A DNA stretch of 53,033 bases from Clostridia bacterium. GTDB taxonomy: Bacteria > Bacillota > Clostridia > Oscillospirales > CAG-272. The notes below the pieces were generated by a model that made no database searches, was not told the origin of the DNA, and was given only the letters and a program-made list of their open reading frames with translations. Shown here piece after piece: positions 7,797-15,510 of this stretch. The translations under genes were made by a program, and so were the position numbers. Positions within the stretch are counted from its first letter, which is position 1, and every line of letters starts with the position of its first letter. The stretch covers positions 1 through 53,033 of the forward strand of contig JAFVTV010000044.1 in NCBI GenBank assembly GCA_017502975.1, in the 5' to 3' direction.

Positions 7797-8615
7797 TTAC
7801 ACAGTTACCACACCGCTAACGGTAAGCACGGCGGTAGCGCCTGCGGGCAACGCGATTGCGGTAGCGGGCGCAAGTGTAAAGAGTCCGGTATCACTTACCG
7901 TATAATCCGTGCCTGCTACAAGAGGCACACTCACGCCATCTACCGTGAGCGTAGCCACGGTAAAGGAAAAGCCCTCGGGTAGCTGGTCAGTCAGGCCGTC
8001 AAGCGCAATGCTTGCATTTGACGTATTAGTGATTGCAAATTGATAATTGATCGTATCACCGATGCTTGCGGTTTCGGGCGCACTTTTCACGACAGTCAAC
8101 TGCGTACGCGTAATGGTAGCTGTATCGCTATCGGTAATCGTAGGCCCAGTTTCACTGCCCTCGTTGGCGCCGCCCTGTGCAGTCGATACAATTGCATTGG
8201 CGGTAGCACTGTCAACCACGGCGCTGTAGGTGATATACACAAAGCCACCCGCGGGAATAGCGGTATCCAGCGTAAAGGTTATCGGTGAATTCTGCGTAAC
8301 GGTCACAGGCAGCGCCGTAACATCGCCCCCCGCATATAAAAAGGCGGTCGCACTGTCTGTCACATAAGTGAGCTCTCCACCCACAAAGTCAACAACAACA
8401 AAGGGGTTATAAAGTGTGCCCGAGCCTGTGTTGCGCAGGAGAACCGTATAAAAAACGGTATCCCCTACAGCAAAGGTGGTAGGTGTGGCAGCGTGGCTTA
8501 CCTCAAGACCGTAACTAACGTTTACCTCGGTGGTGGTGATATTGGAGTCAAGGGACTGCTGATCACCCAAATAAGGTATATAAAGCAGTGTACCCTGGTT
8601 GATAAGAGTTGGCAT
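7797..8615 (-). CDS. DUF11 repeat protein without signal peptide
   Basis: A protein of about 272 residues made of two DUF11-type beta-sandwich repeats. One is near 35-160 (context GDTVFYTVLLRNTG) and the other near 170-270 (context GDTINYQFAITNTSN, then TDQLPEGFSF). It is rich in Thr, Val, Ala and Gly and nearly Cys-free. DUF11 repeats usually occur in secreted or wall-bound proteins, yet this protein has no signal peptide, LPxTG motif or membrane anchor. The start is uncertain: ATGs at 8624, 8621 and 8615 all follow AAAGGA. The last gives 10-nt spacing and begins MPTLINQG. The gene is monocistronic, with a terminator behind it and the mscL terminator in front. The function is unknown; a self-assembling structural layer protein is one guess. 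Confidence 0.7.
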   Translation of the reverse strand: MPTLINQGTLLYIPYLGDQQSLDSNITTTEVNVSYGLEVSHAATPTTFAVGDTVFYTVLLRNTGSGTLYNPFVVVDFVGGELTYVTDSATAFLYAGGDVTALPVTVTQNSPITFTLDTAIPAGGFVYITYSAVVDSATANAIVSTAQGGANEGSETGPTITDSDTATITRTQLTVVKSAPETASIGDTINYQFAITNTSNASIALDGLTDQLPEGFSFTVATLTVDGVSVPLVAGTDYTVSDTGLFTLAPATAIALPAGATAVLTVSGVVTV

Positions 8616-8700
8616 TTTCATCATTTCCTTTCTGCGGGTATCCCCCGCATTAACAGGATATGACATTTTTCGCTGACAAGCTCCCACAACCGAGAAAAAA

Positions 8701-8718
8701 GCGAGGCGCTTGCCTCGC
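8701..8718. terminator. Bidirectional intrinsic terminator after mscL
   Basis: GCGAGGC/GCCTCGC with a 4-nt loop is flanked by six A on the left and six T on the right. It follows the mscL stop codon on the minus strand. Confidence 0.88.
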
Positions 8719-8729
8719 TTTTTTGCTTT

Positions 8730-9290
8730 TTATTTCTTTGCAATTTCCTCAAGCAGTTTGGTCTGCTTTTCAACGTTAGCATAGAAGGCTGCAAGTGCAT
8801 CCTCTTTTGCCTGCACTGCTGCTGCGGCGGCCTCTGCCTTTACCTTTTCCTCTGCCTTTTTCTTTTCCTCGTCAGCCTTTGCCTTTGCGGCAGCCTCGGC
8901 AATTTCCTTGGCATCAAGGCGTGCGCGAACACCGTTGATCACACGTACGATCACAAAGAGCGTAAAGGCGATCAGCAGGAAGTTGATGATCGCATTGATA
9001 AATGCGCCCCAGTCGATGTAAATGGATTGCGTAAGATCGGGACCGGAGCCGTCGGCAAGCTCAACACGCGTTAAGAAGGTGTAGATATCGCTGAGCGAAT
9101 CCTTGCCGAGAATGGCAGCGAGGATCCAGTTGATCACGGGCTTGAGAATGTTATTGCTAAGCGCGTTGATGATCGCCGTGAAGGCACCGCCCACGATAAC
9201 ACCGACAGCCATGTCGAGTACGTTGCCACGTGTAATGAACTTTTTAAAGTCCTTAAAAAAGCCGTTCTTTTTTTCTTTTAACTTCTTCAT
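8730..9290 (-). CDS. mscL: Large-conductance mechanosensitive channel with a long charged C-terminal tail
   Basis: A 186-residue MscL. The N-terminal helix and first pore helix carry the conserved FKKFITRGNVLDMAVGVIVG pattern (about 15-34). An extracellular loop (about 65-90) and a second membrane helix (about 92-115) follow. The channel opens under membrane tension to release solutes during hypo-osmotic shock. Typical MscL is 120-150 residues. Here about 65 residues rich in Ala, Lys and Glu follow the second helix and look like an extended cytoplasmic coiled coil. AAAGGAAAG precedes ATG 9290. It is a single-gene unit with its own promoter and terminator. Confidence 0.92.
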   Translation of the reverse strand: MKKLKEKKNGFFKDFKKFITRGNVLDMAVGVIVGGAFTAIINALSNNILKPVINWILAAILGKDSLSDIYTFLTRVELADGSGPDLTQSIYIDWGAFINAIINFLLIAFTLFVIVRVINGVRARLDAKEIAEAAAKAKADEEKKKAEEKVKAEAAAAAVQAKEDALAAFYANVEKQTKLLEEIAKK

Positions 9291-9393
9291 TTTTGTCTTT
9301 CCTTTCTTGATGCACTCTTGTCCACTTTGATGCGCGCGAATGCCTCTTATCCTCTCTTCTCATGAATTTCTCCACAAGACAGATCTCAATTTG

Positions 9394-9422
9394 ACTATAT
9401 CACGATTTTGAAAGCTTGTCAA
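9394..9422 (-). promoter_or_regulatory. Sigma-A promoter of mscL
   Basis: TTGACA (9422-9417), a 17-bp spacer and TATAGT (9399-9394) on the minus strand, about 105 bp before the mscL start and just past the aroF stop. Confidence 0.8.
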
Positions 9423-9460
9423 GAAAAAACACGAATTTTGTGAAATCCCGGCTTGACCGA

Positions 9461-10489
9461 TCAAAGGAGCTCAGCGATCTCAAGGACCAGACGCTCGCTA
9501 CGCTCCCAGCCAAGGCAAGGATCGGTGATCGATTTTCCAAACACGCCCTCACCGATCTTTTGACAGCCATCCTCAAGATAGCTTTCGATCATAAAGCCCT
9601 TCACGAGGTGACTGATACCCTCGTTGTGACGGCAGGCGTGCAGGACCTCCTTGCAAATACGCGGCTGCTCGGCATATTTTTTGCCTGAATTTGCATGGTT
9701 GCAATCCACCACAACGGCGGGATTTTTCAGCCCCGCCCCCTCGTAAAGCGCGGCAAGGTGAGCAAGATCCTCATAATGATAATTCGGCAGGCTTTGCCCG
9801 TGGCGATTAACATATCCGCGCAAAATGGCGTGCGCTAAGGGATTACCCTCGGTTGCCACCTCCCAATTTCGATACTGAAACACATGGGCGTGCTGCGCGG
9901 CAGTGATCGAATTCATCATAACCGAAAGATCGCCACCCGTGGGATTTTTCATGCCAACGGGCACATCCATACCGCTTGCTACCAAGCGGTGCTCTTGATT
10001 TTCCACCGACCGTGCACCTACCGCAACGTAGGAAAGAAGATCCGAAAGATATTGATAATTGGTGGGGTACAGCATTTCATCGGCAGTGCACAGCCCCATA
10101 TCCGTAAGAATACGCGTGTGCAACTCACGAATGGCAAGCAAGCCGCTGTAAAGATCAGGCTTTTTGGTCGGATCGGGCTGGTGCAGCATCCCCTTGTATC
10201 CGTCACCTGTGGTACGCGGCTTGTTGGTGTATACACGCATCACAAGTTTAAGTTTATCCTTTACCCTTTCCTGCAATCGCGCAAGACGGGCGGCATATTC
10301 AAGCACAGGCGGCTCGCTATCCACCGAGCACGGGCCGATCAGCAGAACCTTTTTGTCGCTTTCGCCTTTGAAAATTTTAGCAAGCTCGGCATCATGCGCT
10401 GCCTTGGTTGCAGCTGCCGCTGCACTGATCGGATACTTTTGCTTTACCTCCTCAGGGGTTGGGAGCTCATGAACGAAATTCATAGACAT
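9461..10489 (-). CDS. aroF: 3-deoxy-7-phosphoheptulonate (DAHP) synthase, class I AroF/G/H type
   Basis: A 342-residue enzyme condensing phosphoenolpyruvate and erythrose-4-phosphate, the entry step of the shikimate pathway. Visible family segments are LLIGPCSVDS (about 49-58), VMRVYTNKPRTTGDGYKG (about 83-100), GARSVENQEHR, GMKNPTGGDL, VVVDCNHANSGKK and the C-terminal ESYLEDG and SITDPCLGW. These supply the PEP-binding and metal-binding residues. The length and motifs are those of the AroG-like class I-alpha enzymes, which are normally feedback-inhibited by an aromatic amino acid; the effector cannot be read from the sequence. The gene is divergent from the tetR-headed operon encoding the rest of the pathway, and both share one operator-rich promoter region. 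No terminator is obvious after the stop. Confidence 0.96.
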   Translation of the reverse strand: MSMNFVHELPTPEEVKQKYPISAAAAATKAAHDAELAKIFKGESDKKVLLIGPCSVDSEPPVLEYAARLARLQERVKDKLKLVMRVYTNKPRTTGDGYKGMLHQPDPTKKPDLYSGLLAIRELHTRILTDMGLCTADEMLYPTNYQYLSDLLSYVAVGARSVENQEHRLVASGMDVPVGMKNPTGGDLSVMMNSITAAQHAHVFQYRNWEVATEGNPLAHAILRGYVNRHGQSLPNYHYEDLAHLAALYEGAGLKNPAVVVDCNHANSGKKYAEQPRICKEVLHACRHNEGISHLVKGFMIESYLEDGCQKIGEGVFGKSITDPCLGWERSERLVLEIAELL

Positions 10490-10525
10490 GGAACATCACT
10501 CTTTTCTTTATTAAACTAAATTTAC

Positions 10526-10544
10526 TGTGACAAATTTTGTCACA
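10526..10544. promoter_or_regulatory. Palindromic operator over the aroF -10 element
   Basis: TGTGACAAATTTTGTCACA is a palindrome with 9-bp arms around one central base. It overlaps the predicted aroF -10 (CAAAAT on the minus strand, 10539-10534). The nine bases of its left arm recur at 10651-10659, next to the tetR ribosome binding site. Size and symmetry suit a TetR-family dimer; the binding is inferred. Confidence 0.65.
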
Positions 10545-10562
10545 CCCCTTGACAAGTGTCAA
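10534..10562 (-). promoter_or_regulatory. aroF promoter
   Basis: Minus strand: TTGACA (10562-10557), a 17-bp spacer and CAAAAT (10539-10534). Its -35 element is one arm of the palindrome at 10549-10562. Confidence 0.65.
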
Positions 10563-10577
10563 AAAATATGTTACACT
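10549..10577 (+). promoter_or_regulatory. tetR-aromatic operon promoter, back to back with the aroF promoter
   Basis: Plus strand: TTGACA (10549-10554), a 17-bp spacer and TACACT (10572-10577). The palindrome TTGACA-AG-TGTCAA (10549-10562) supplies the -35 elements of both divergent promoters, so one bound dimer could block both. Confidence 0.6.
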
Positions 10578-10614
10578 TGTAAAGGTTACACTCGTAACAG
10601 TTACGATTGTATCA
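10570..10614 (+). repeat. Three tandem 15-bp operator-like repeats
   Basis: GTTACACTTGTAAAG (10570), GTTACACTCGTAACA (10585) and GTTACGATTGTATCA (10600) follow each other with an exact 15-bp period. The middle copy holds the palindrome GTTAC-ACTC-GTAAC. They cover the tetR -10 region and the start of its leader. They share the TGT-K-AC/GTNAC core of the two palindromes upstream, so all may be sites for the same regulator. Confidence 0.7.
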
Positions 10615-10675
10615 CCAAAAAATATGATTGTCAACCGAATTTATATTCTGTGTGACAAAACGGAGGATTTTGTTC

Positions 10676-11239
10676 ATGTCAAAAGGAAGTGAGTCCAATC
10701 GCCTTGCAAAAGAATGCATCGTAACCGCATTGGTAGAGCTAATGAAGGTGCGAGATTACGACAGTATCTCTATTACCGATATCGCCAAAAAAGCAGGTGT
10801 GTCGCGCATGGCATATTATCGCAACTACACCTCAAAGGATGACATCTTAAACAAATATATCGAAGAGGTGGGCGAGAATATTCACCAAAAGATTGCCGAG
10901 AGCAATAGCTCTGCCATACCCTATGAATACTTTTATGCCCTTTTTGAGCAGCTTGGAAAATACAGCGATCTTGCGATCGTTGCTTACCGTGCACACCTCG
11001 GTGAGCTGATCTTGGCGGCGCTGATCAAGAATATGTTCATCACCTTTCCGCCCCCCGATAACAGCGCCGCAGAGCGTTATCACCGCTTCTTTCTTGCAGG
11101 CGCGTTTTATAATGTATTTATTGAGTGGCTCAAGGGCGGGCTGACCGAGGACTGTGCCACCATGGCAAGGATCTGCGCGGATATGGCAACGAACGGCTGC
11201 CCCACTCCCTTTGACGAGGTTGAAAGGCATGGTGTATAA
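10676..11239 (+). CDS. TetR/AcrR-family transcriptional regulator of the aromatic locus
   Basis: A 187-residue regulator with an N-terminal helix-turn-helix of TetR type: SITDIAKKAGVSRMAYYRNY at about 31-50, after the usual first helix. The C-terminal ligand/dimer domain is of unrecognised specificity. ATG 10676 is chosen for the CGGAGG site about 10 nt upstream; the open frame extends further 5' but without a comparable site. It is the first gene of the operon and its last 11 bp overlap tyrA, so regulator and pathway enzymes are translationally linked. Operator-like sites in its promoter suggest autoregulation and control of divergent aroF. The effector may be a pathway metabolite, but nothing in the sequence says which. 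Confidence 0.88.
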   Translation: MSKGSESNRLAKECIVTALVELMKVRDYDSISITDIAKKAGVSRMAYYRNYTSKDDILNKYIEEVGENIHQKIAESNSSAIPYEYFYALFEQLGKYSDLAIVAYRAHLGELILAALIKNMFITFPPPDNSAAERYHRFFLAGAFYNVFIEWLKGGLTEDCATMARICADMATNGCPTPFDEVERHGV

Positions 11240-12092
11240 AAAATTGACCATCGGCATTGTGGGGCTTGGTCTGATCGGCGGCTCAATGGCGCGTACCTAT
11301 GCCGCCGCAGGGCACAAGGTCTTTGCGGCAGAAACCAATTCAAAAGCACTGCAAGCGGCGATCGACGAGCAAGTAGTTACAGGTTCACTTACACGTGACA
11401 CAGCTGCTCTTTGTGATTTGATACTGCTTGCAGTTTATCCCAAGGCTGCGATCGCCAAGCTGCAAGAGCTGGCAAGCGCCATACCTGCCACCACCGTGGT
11501 AATAGATCTTTGCGGCACAAAGCGTGAGGTGTGTGCCGCATGCTTTGCTATTGCAAGAGAGCATGGCTTTCCCTTTGTTGGCGGACACCCCATGGCAGGC
11601 ACGCAGTTTTCGGGATATGAAAACAGCCGTGCGGGGCTGTTTAAGGGCGCGCCCATGGTGCTTGTGCTGCCTGAGGAAAACAAAGATGCATTGCGTGAGC
11701 GTGTAGAGTTCCTGCTTGCGCCCATAGAATTTGGCAGTTACGCAGAAACCGATGCCGAGGCACACGATCGCGTCATTGCCTTTACCTCACAACTTGCGCA
11801 CGTGGTATCCAACGCCTATGTAAAAAGCCCACAGGCACAGATCCACCATGGCTTTTCAGCAGGCTCATACCGTGACCTTACGCGTGTGGCTTGGCTAAAC
11901 GAGCACATGTGGTGTGAGCTCTTTCTTGAGAACCGCGATTTTTTGAAGGAAGAAATTGACCATATCATAACAGCGTTGGATGCCTACCGCACGGCGCTGA
12001 TCGAAAACGATGCAAACACCCTTACAGCACTCCTGCGAGAGGGGCGCATTGCCAAGGAAAATGCAGACAAAGACGGAGATGATAGCAAATGA
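11229..12092 (+). CDS. tyrA: Prephenate dehydrogenase (TyrA)
   Basis: A 287-residue enzyme oxidising prephenate to 4-hydroxyphenylpyruvate for tyrosine synthesis. The N-terminal Rossmann motif is GIVGLGLIGGSMA (about 8-20). The family segments GGHPMAGTQFSGYENS and SQLAHVVSNAY, and a late GSYRDLTRVAW, mark the catalytic and dimerisation regions. No C-terminal ACT domain is present, so it lacks the regulatory module found in some TyrA proteins. ATG 11229 sits inside the end of tetR with AAAGG just upstream. It overlaps aroB by ATGA. Confidence 0.93.
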   Translation: MVYKKLTIGIVGLGLIGGSMARTYAAAGHKVFAAETNSKALQAAIDEQVVTGSLTRDTAALCDLILLAVYPKAAIAKLQELASAIPATTVVIDLCGTKREVCAACFAIAREHGFPFVGGHPMAGTQFSGYENSRAGLFKGAPMVLVLPEENKDALRERVEFLLAPIEFGSYAETDAEAHDRVIAFTSQLAHVVSNAYVKSPQAQIHHGFSAGSYRDLTRVAWLNEHMWCELFLENRDFLKEEIDHIITALDAYRTALIENDANTLTALLREGRIAKENADKDGDDSK

Positions 12093-13150
12093 AAAGCATT
12101 ACCGTAAAAGCATCCAAAACCTATCTTGTTGAGGTTGGAAAGGGCTTACTGTCCACAGTGGGTGCGCGCATAGCAGAGCTCCTCCCCCCACCCCGCAAGA
12201 TCATGCTGGTGAGTGACGACACCGTGGCGGCTCTTTATGCCAAGACCGCATGCGCCTCCTTACAGGAGGCGGGGTACACCGTTTCCACCTTTATCTTTCC
12301 GCACGGTGAGGCATCCAAAAACACCGACACGCTCATTGATCTTTGGAACGCCATGGCAGAAAACGATCTGTCGCGCTCGGATATCGCGGTGGCGCTTGGC
12401 GGCGGCGTTGTAGGAGATATCACAGGCTTTGCCGCCGCTACTTATCTGCGCGGCATTGCCTGCTATCAAATTCCTACTACGCTGCTTGCTATGGTAGACT
12501 CCTCCGTGGGCGGCAAGACCGCCGTGGATCTGCCGCTTGGCAAAAACCTTTGCGGTGCGTTTTCGCAGCCCATTGGTGTGCTTTGTGACACAGACGTGTT
12601 GAAAACTCTACCCAACGATATTTACGCCGACGGCTGTGCCGAGGTGATCAAATACGGCTATCTTGGCGACCCGACTCTCTTATCATGGCTCGAAGAATCC
12701 TTTGAAAATGACCCTGAGCGCGTGATCGCGCGCTGCATTGCAAACAAACGTGATGTGGTAGAAGAGGATGAGCACGACAACGGCAACCGTCAACTCTTAA
12801 ATCTTGGTCACACGGGCGGTCATGCCGTGGAACGTCTTTCAAACTTTACGATCTCGCACGGCAGCGCGGTTGCCATTGGCATGCTGCTTGCCGCCAAAGC
12901 AGCGGCAGCAAGGGGCATTTGTCCCCCAAGCGTGCCCGCACACATGGAAGAGATGCTACACCGCTACCACCTACCCACCGTTTGTCCTTATACCGCTGAG
13001 CGTCTTGCCGAGGCGGCGCTTTCGGACAAAAAGCGGCGCGGTGAGAGCATTACACTGATCTTACCCACAGGTCTTGGAAAAAGCGTGCTTTTCCCTGTTT
13101 CAACGAGCGATCTTGCAGATCTTTTTGCCCAAGGAGGCGCACCGCAATGA
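12089..13150 (+). CDS. aroB: 3-dehydroquinate synthase
   Basis: A 353-residue NAD- and metal-dependent enzyme, second step of the shikimate pathway. Seen are the NAD-binding GGGVVGDITGFAAATYLRG (about 108-126), TTLLAMVDSSVGGKTAVD, and the metal ligands in AEVIKYG, LGHTGGHAVE and ISHGSAVAIGM. The common GHTFGHAIE motif reads GHTGGHAVE here, a Phe-to-Gly change beside the ligands. The start overlaps the tyrA stop as ATGA, and its end overlaps aroA in the same way. Confidence 0.96.
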   Translation: MKSITVKASKTYLVEVGKGLLSTVGARIAELLPPPRKIMLVSDDTVAALYAKTACASLQEAGYTVSTFIFPHGEASKNTDTLIDLWNAMAENDLSRSDIAVALGGGVVGDITGFAAATYLRGIACYQIPTTLLAMVDSSVGGKTAVDLPLGKNLCGAFSQPIGVLCDTDVLKTLPNDIYADGCAEVIKYGYLGDPTLLSWLEESFENDPERVIARCIANKRDVVEEDEHDNGNRQLLNLGHTGGHAVERLSNFTISHGSAVAIGMLLAAKAAAARGICPPSVPAHMEEMLHRYHLPTVCPYTAERLAEAALSDKKRRGESITLILPTGLGKSVLFPVSTSDLADLFAQGGAPQ

Positions 13151-14415
13151 CCGTTGTTTTAAAATCACCCGTCTATGCATCCGAGGTCGTGGCGCCCACG
13201 TCAAAATCGGTGGCGCACCGAGCGCTGATTGCAGCAGCATTTGCCGATCGTGAAACCGTGATCCCCATGCGGGTATCCTGCGAGGATATTGATGCTACGG
13301 CACGTTGCCTTATGGCGCTTGGTGTCGGTATTACAAAAACCGATAGCGGTCTTGCCGTAACGCCAATATCACGCGACAGTGTCAAAAAGGATGCTGTTCT
13401 TGACTGCGGCGAATCGGGCTCTACCCTGCGCTTTTTGCTGCCCGTATGCGCCGCACTTGGTGCAAACGTCACCTTTTTACGGCGTGGCAGGCTCCCGAAA
13501 CGCCCCCTATCTCCGCTTGACGAGGAGCTCAGGCGACACGGGCTTACCCTGCTTGAGCAGGATGAAAAGCTCATGATCCGCGGCAAGATTTCCGCAGGAG
13601 ATTACAGCATTGCCGCAAACGTATCCTCACAGTATATCACGGGGCTTTTATTTGCCCTTTCCCTGCTGGATACCCCCTCCACCCTTACACTTACGGGCAA
13701 GGTGGAATCAGCACCCTACATCGACATGACGACCGATATGCTGTCACGCTTTGGTGCCTCGCCCGCCGTTTGTGACGGTTACACCGCATTTTCGGTTGCG
13801 GGTTACCAAGCCAAGCCGCTTTGCTCCCCTCGAGAGCTCATACCGGAAGGTGACTTTTCGGGTGCCGCCTTTCCCTTAGCACTCGGTGCGATCGGCACGC
13901 ACGCCGTTACCGTCACGGGGCTTACCCTCCCCTCCTTGCAGGGTGACAGTGCCATTTTAGAGCTTTTGGCACGCTTTGGCGCAGAGATAAAAGGTGAGCG
14001 CGATACGGTGACCGTTTCCCCTGCCCCCCTCTTTGGCATAGATATTGATGCTACGCAGATACCCGACCTTGTGCCCATTCTTGCCGTTGTAGCGACAGCC
14101 GCAAGCGGCACAACACGCATTACAGGGGCAAAAAGACTGCGCTTAAAAGAAAGTGACCGCCTTGCCGCCATTACTGCGTTTTTACGCACCCTTGGCGGGG
14201 ATATTACCGAAAATGACGACGGTCTTACCATTGTAGGCGGCAAACCGCTTGGAGGCGGCACGGTGGATGTCTGTGGCGATCACCGCATTGCCATGAGTGC
14301 GGCTGCCGCGGCGCTTTTGACCAAGGAAACCATCACGATCCCCTATGCGGAATGTGTACAAAAATCCTATCCTACATTTTTTGATGAGGTGGTGCTTCCC
14401 ACCCACAAGGAGTAA
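13147..14415 (+). CDS. aroA: 5-enolpyruvylshikimate-3-phosphate synthase
   Basis: A 422-residue two-domain enzyme joining shikimate-3-phosphate and PEP. Conserved segments are the N-terminal SKSVAHRALIAAAF (about 19-32), GESGSTLRFLLPV (about 88-100), RGRLPKRPL, LKESDRLAA (about 333-341) and GDHRIAMSAAAAAL near the end. The start overlaps aroB by ATGA. A one-base gap separates it from aroC, whose ribosome binding site (AAGGAG) lies in the last aroA codons. Confidence 0.96.
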   Translation: MTVVLKSPVYASEVVAPTSKSVAHRALIAAAFADRETVIPMRVSCEDIDATARCLMALGVGITKTDSGLAVTPISRDSVKKDAVLDCGESGSTLRFLLPVCAALGANVTFLRRGRLPKRPLSPLDEELRRHGLTLLEQDEKLMIRGKISAGDYSIAANVSSQYITGLLFALSLLDTPSTLTLTGKVESAPYIDMTTDMLSRFGASPAVCDGYTAFSVAGYQAKPLCSPRELIPEGDFSGAAFPLALGAIGTHAVTVTGLTLPSLQGDSAILELLARFGAEIKGERDTVTVSPAPLFGIDIDATQIPDLVPILAVVATAASGTTRITGAKRLRLKESDRLAAITAFLRTLGGDITENDDGLTIVGGKPLGGGTVDVCGDHRIAMSAAAAALLTKETITIPYAECVQKSYPTFFDEVVLPTHKE

Positions 14416-14416
14416 T

Positions 14417-15505
14417 ATGAAAAACACCTACGGCAATAATCTTACCCTTTCTGTGTTTGGCGGCTCGCACGACAGCGAGATCGGCATGACGCTTGCAGGG
14501 TTCCCACAGGGCTTGCGTCTTGACCGTGTGGCACTTTACGCTCTCATGGCGCGCCGCGCGCCCGGCTCAACACCGCTTGGCACAAAACGCCGTGAAGCCG
14601 ACCTGCCGATCTTTACAGAGGGGCTTGATGAAAACGGTATCACCACAGGCGAGGTACTGCGCGCCGTGATCCGAAACGAAAACACACGCTCCTCGGATTA
14701 CAGCTTCATTTACGATACACCGCGCCCCGGCCACGCCGACTATGCCGCACTGCAAAAATACGGTAACGGTGTAGATCTTAGAGGTGGCGGACGCTTTTCG
14801 GGGCGCCTGACCGCGCCGCTTTGCATCGCGGGTGGGCTGTGCCTACAATATCTCAAGGAAAAGGGCATCCGCATCGGTGCTCACATCGCCTCGGTTGGCG
14901 CGGTAAGAGATGCCGCTTTTGATCCCGTTACGGCAGATACTGCACTCTTTGACAGACTTGTCACGCAGCCGCTTGCCGTGATAGACGAGAGCGCAGGTGA
15001 AAAAATGGCTGCTGTGATCCGCGAGGCACGTGCGGCAGGCGACTCCGTCGGCGGCACGGTAGAATGTATGATTACAGGGCTGCCCGTGGGACTTGGTGAG
15101 CACATGTTTGACGGTGTTGAAGGCAGACTCTCCTCTGCACTCTTTTCCATTCCCGCGGTAAAGGGTGTGGAATTTGGTGCCGGCTTTGCCGTAGCGCAAA
15201 TGCTTGGCAGTGAAAACAACGACCCGTTTGTAACCGACGGCAAGCGTGTACGCACCGAAACCAACAACTGCGGCGGCATTCTCGGTGGCATGACCAACGG
15301 CATGCCCGTGCTCTTCCGCATTGCCGTCAAGCCCACGCCCTCGATCGCGCGTGAGCAACGCACCGTTTCACTGCAAAAAATGGAAAACACCACGCTTAAG
15401 ATCGGTGGGCGACACGACCCCTGCATCCTGCCCCGCGTGGTACCCGTGGTAGAGGCGGTAGCCGCCATTGCCGTAATGGATCTTTTACTGGATGAGATGA
15501 GGTAA
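14417..15505 (+). CDS. aroC: Chorismate synthase
   Basis: A 362-residue FMN-dependent enzyme converting EPSP to chorismate. Typical segments are FGGSHDSEIGM (about 13-23), MARRAPGSTPLGTKRREAD, RPGHADYAALQKYG, GGGRFSGRLTAPLCIAGG and TNNCGGILGGMTNG. The GRFSGRLTAPLC form of the central motif is the version I know from Clostridia and differs from the GRSSARETA version of many other bacteria. ATG 14417 is chosen for the AAGGAG site at the end of aroA; upstream in-frame Met codons lie inside aroA. Confidence 0.95.
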   Translation: MKNTYGNNLTLSVFGGSHDSEIGMTLAGFPQGLRLDRVALYALMARRAPGSTPLGTKRREADLPIFTEGLDENGITTGEVLRAVIRNENTRSSDYSFIYDTPRPGHADYAALQKYGNGVDLRGGGRFSGRLTAPLCIAGGLCLQYLKEKGIRIGAHIASVGAVRDAAFDPVTADTALFDRLVTQPLAVIDESAGEKMAAVIREARAAGDSVGGTVECMITGLPVGLGEHMFDGVEGRLSSALFSIPAVKGVEFGAGFAVAQMLGSENNDPFVTDGKRVRTETNNCGGILGGMTNGMPVLFRIAVKPTPSIAREQRTVSLQKMENTTLKIGGRHDPCILPRVVPVVEAVAAIAVMDLLLDEMR

Positions 15506-15510
15506 CAGTC

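Noticed and set aside
10570..10614. Tandem 15-bp repeats considered as a CRISPR or minisatellite
   Set aside because: There are no spacers, the units are too short and only three in number, and they lie exactly over promoter elements, which fits operators better.
10490..10675. T-box or other riboswitch controlling aromatic synthesis
   Set aside because: The leaders are short and show no T-box sequence or specifier-loop layout; DNA palindromes fit the region better.
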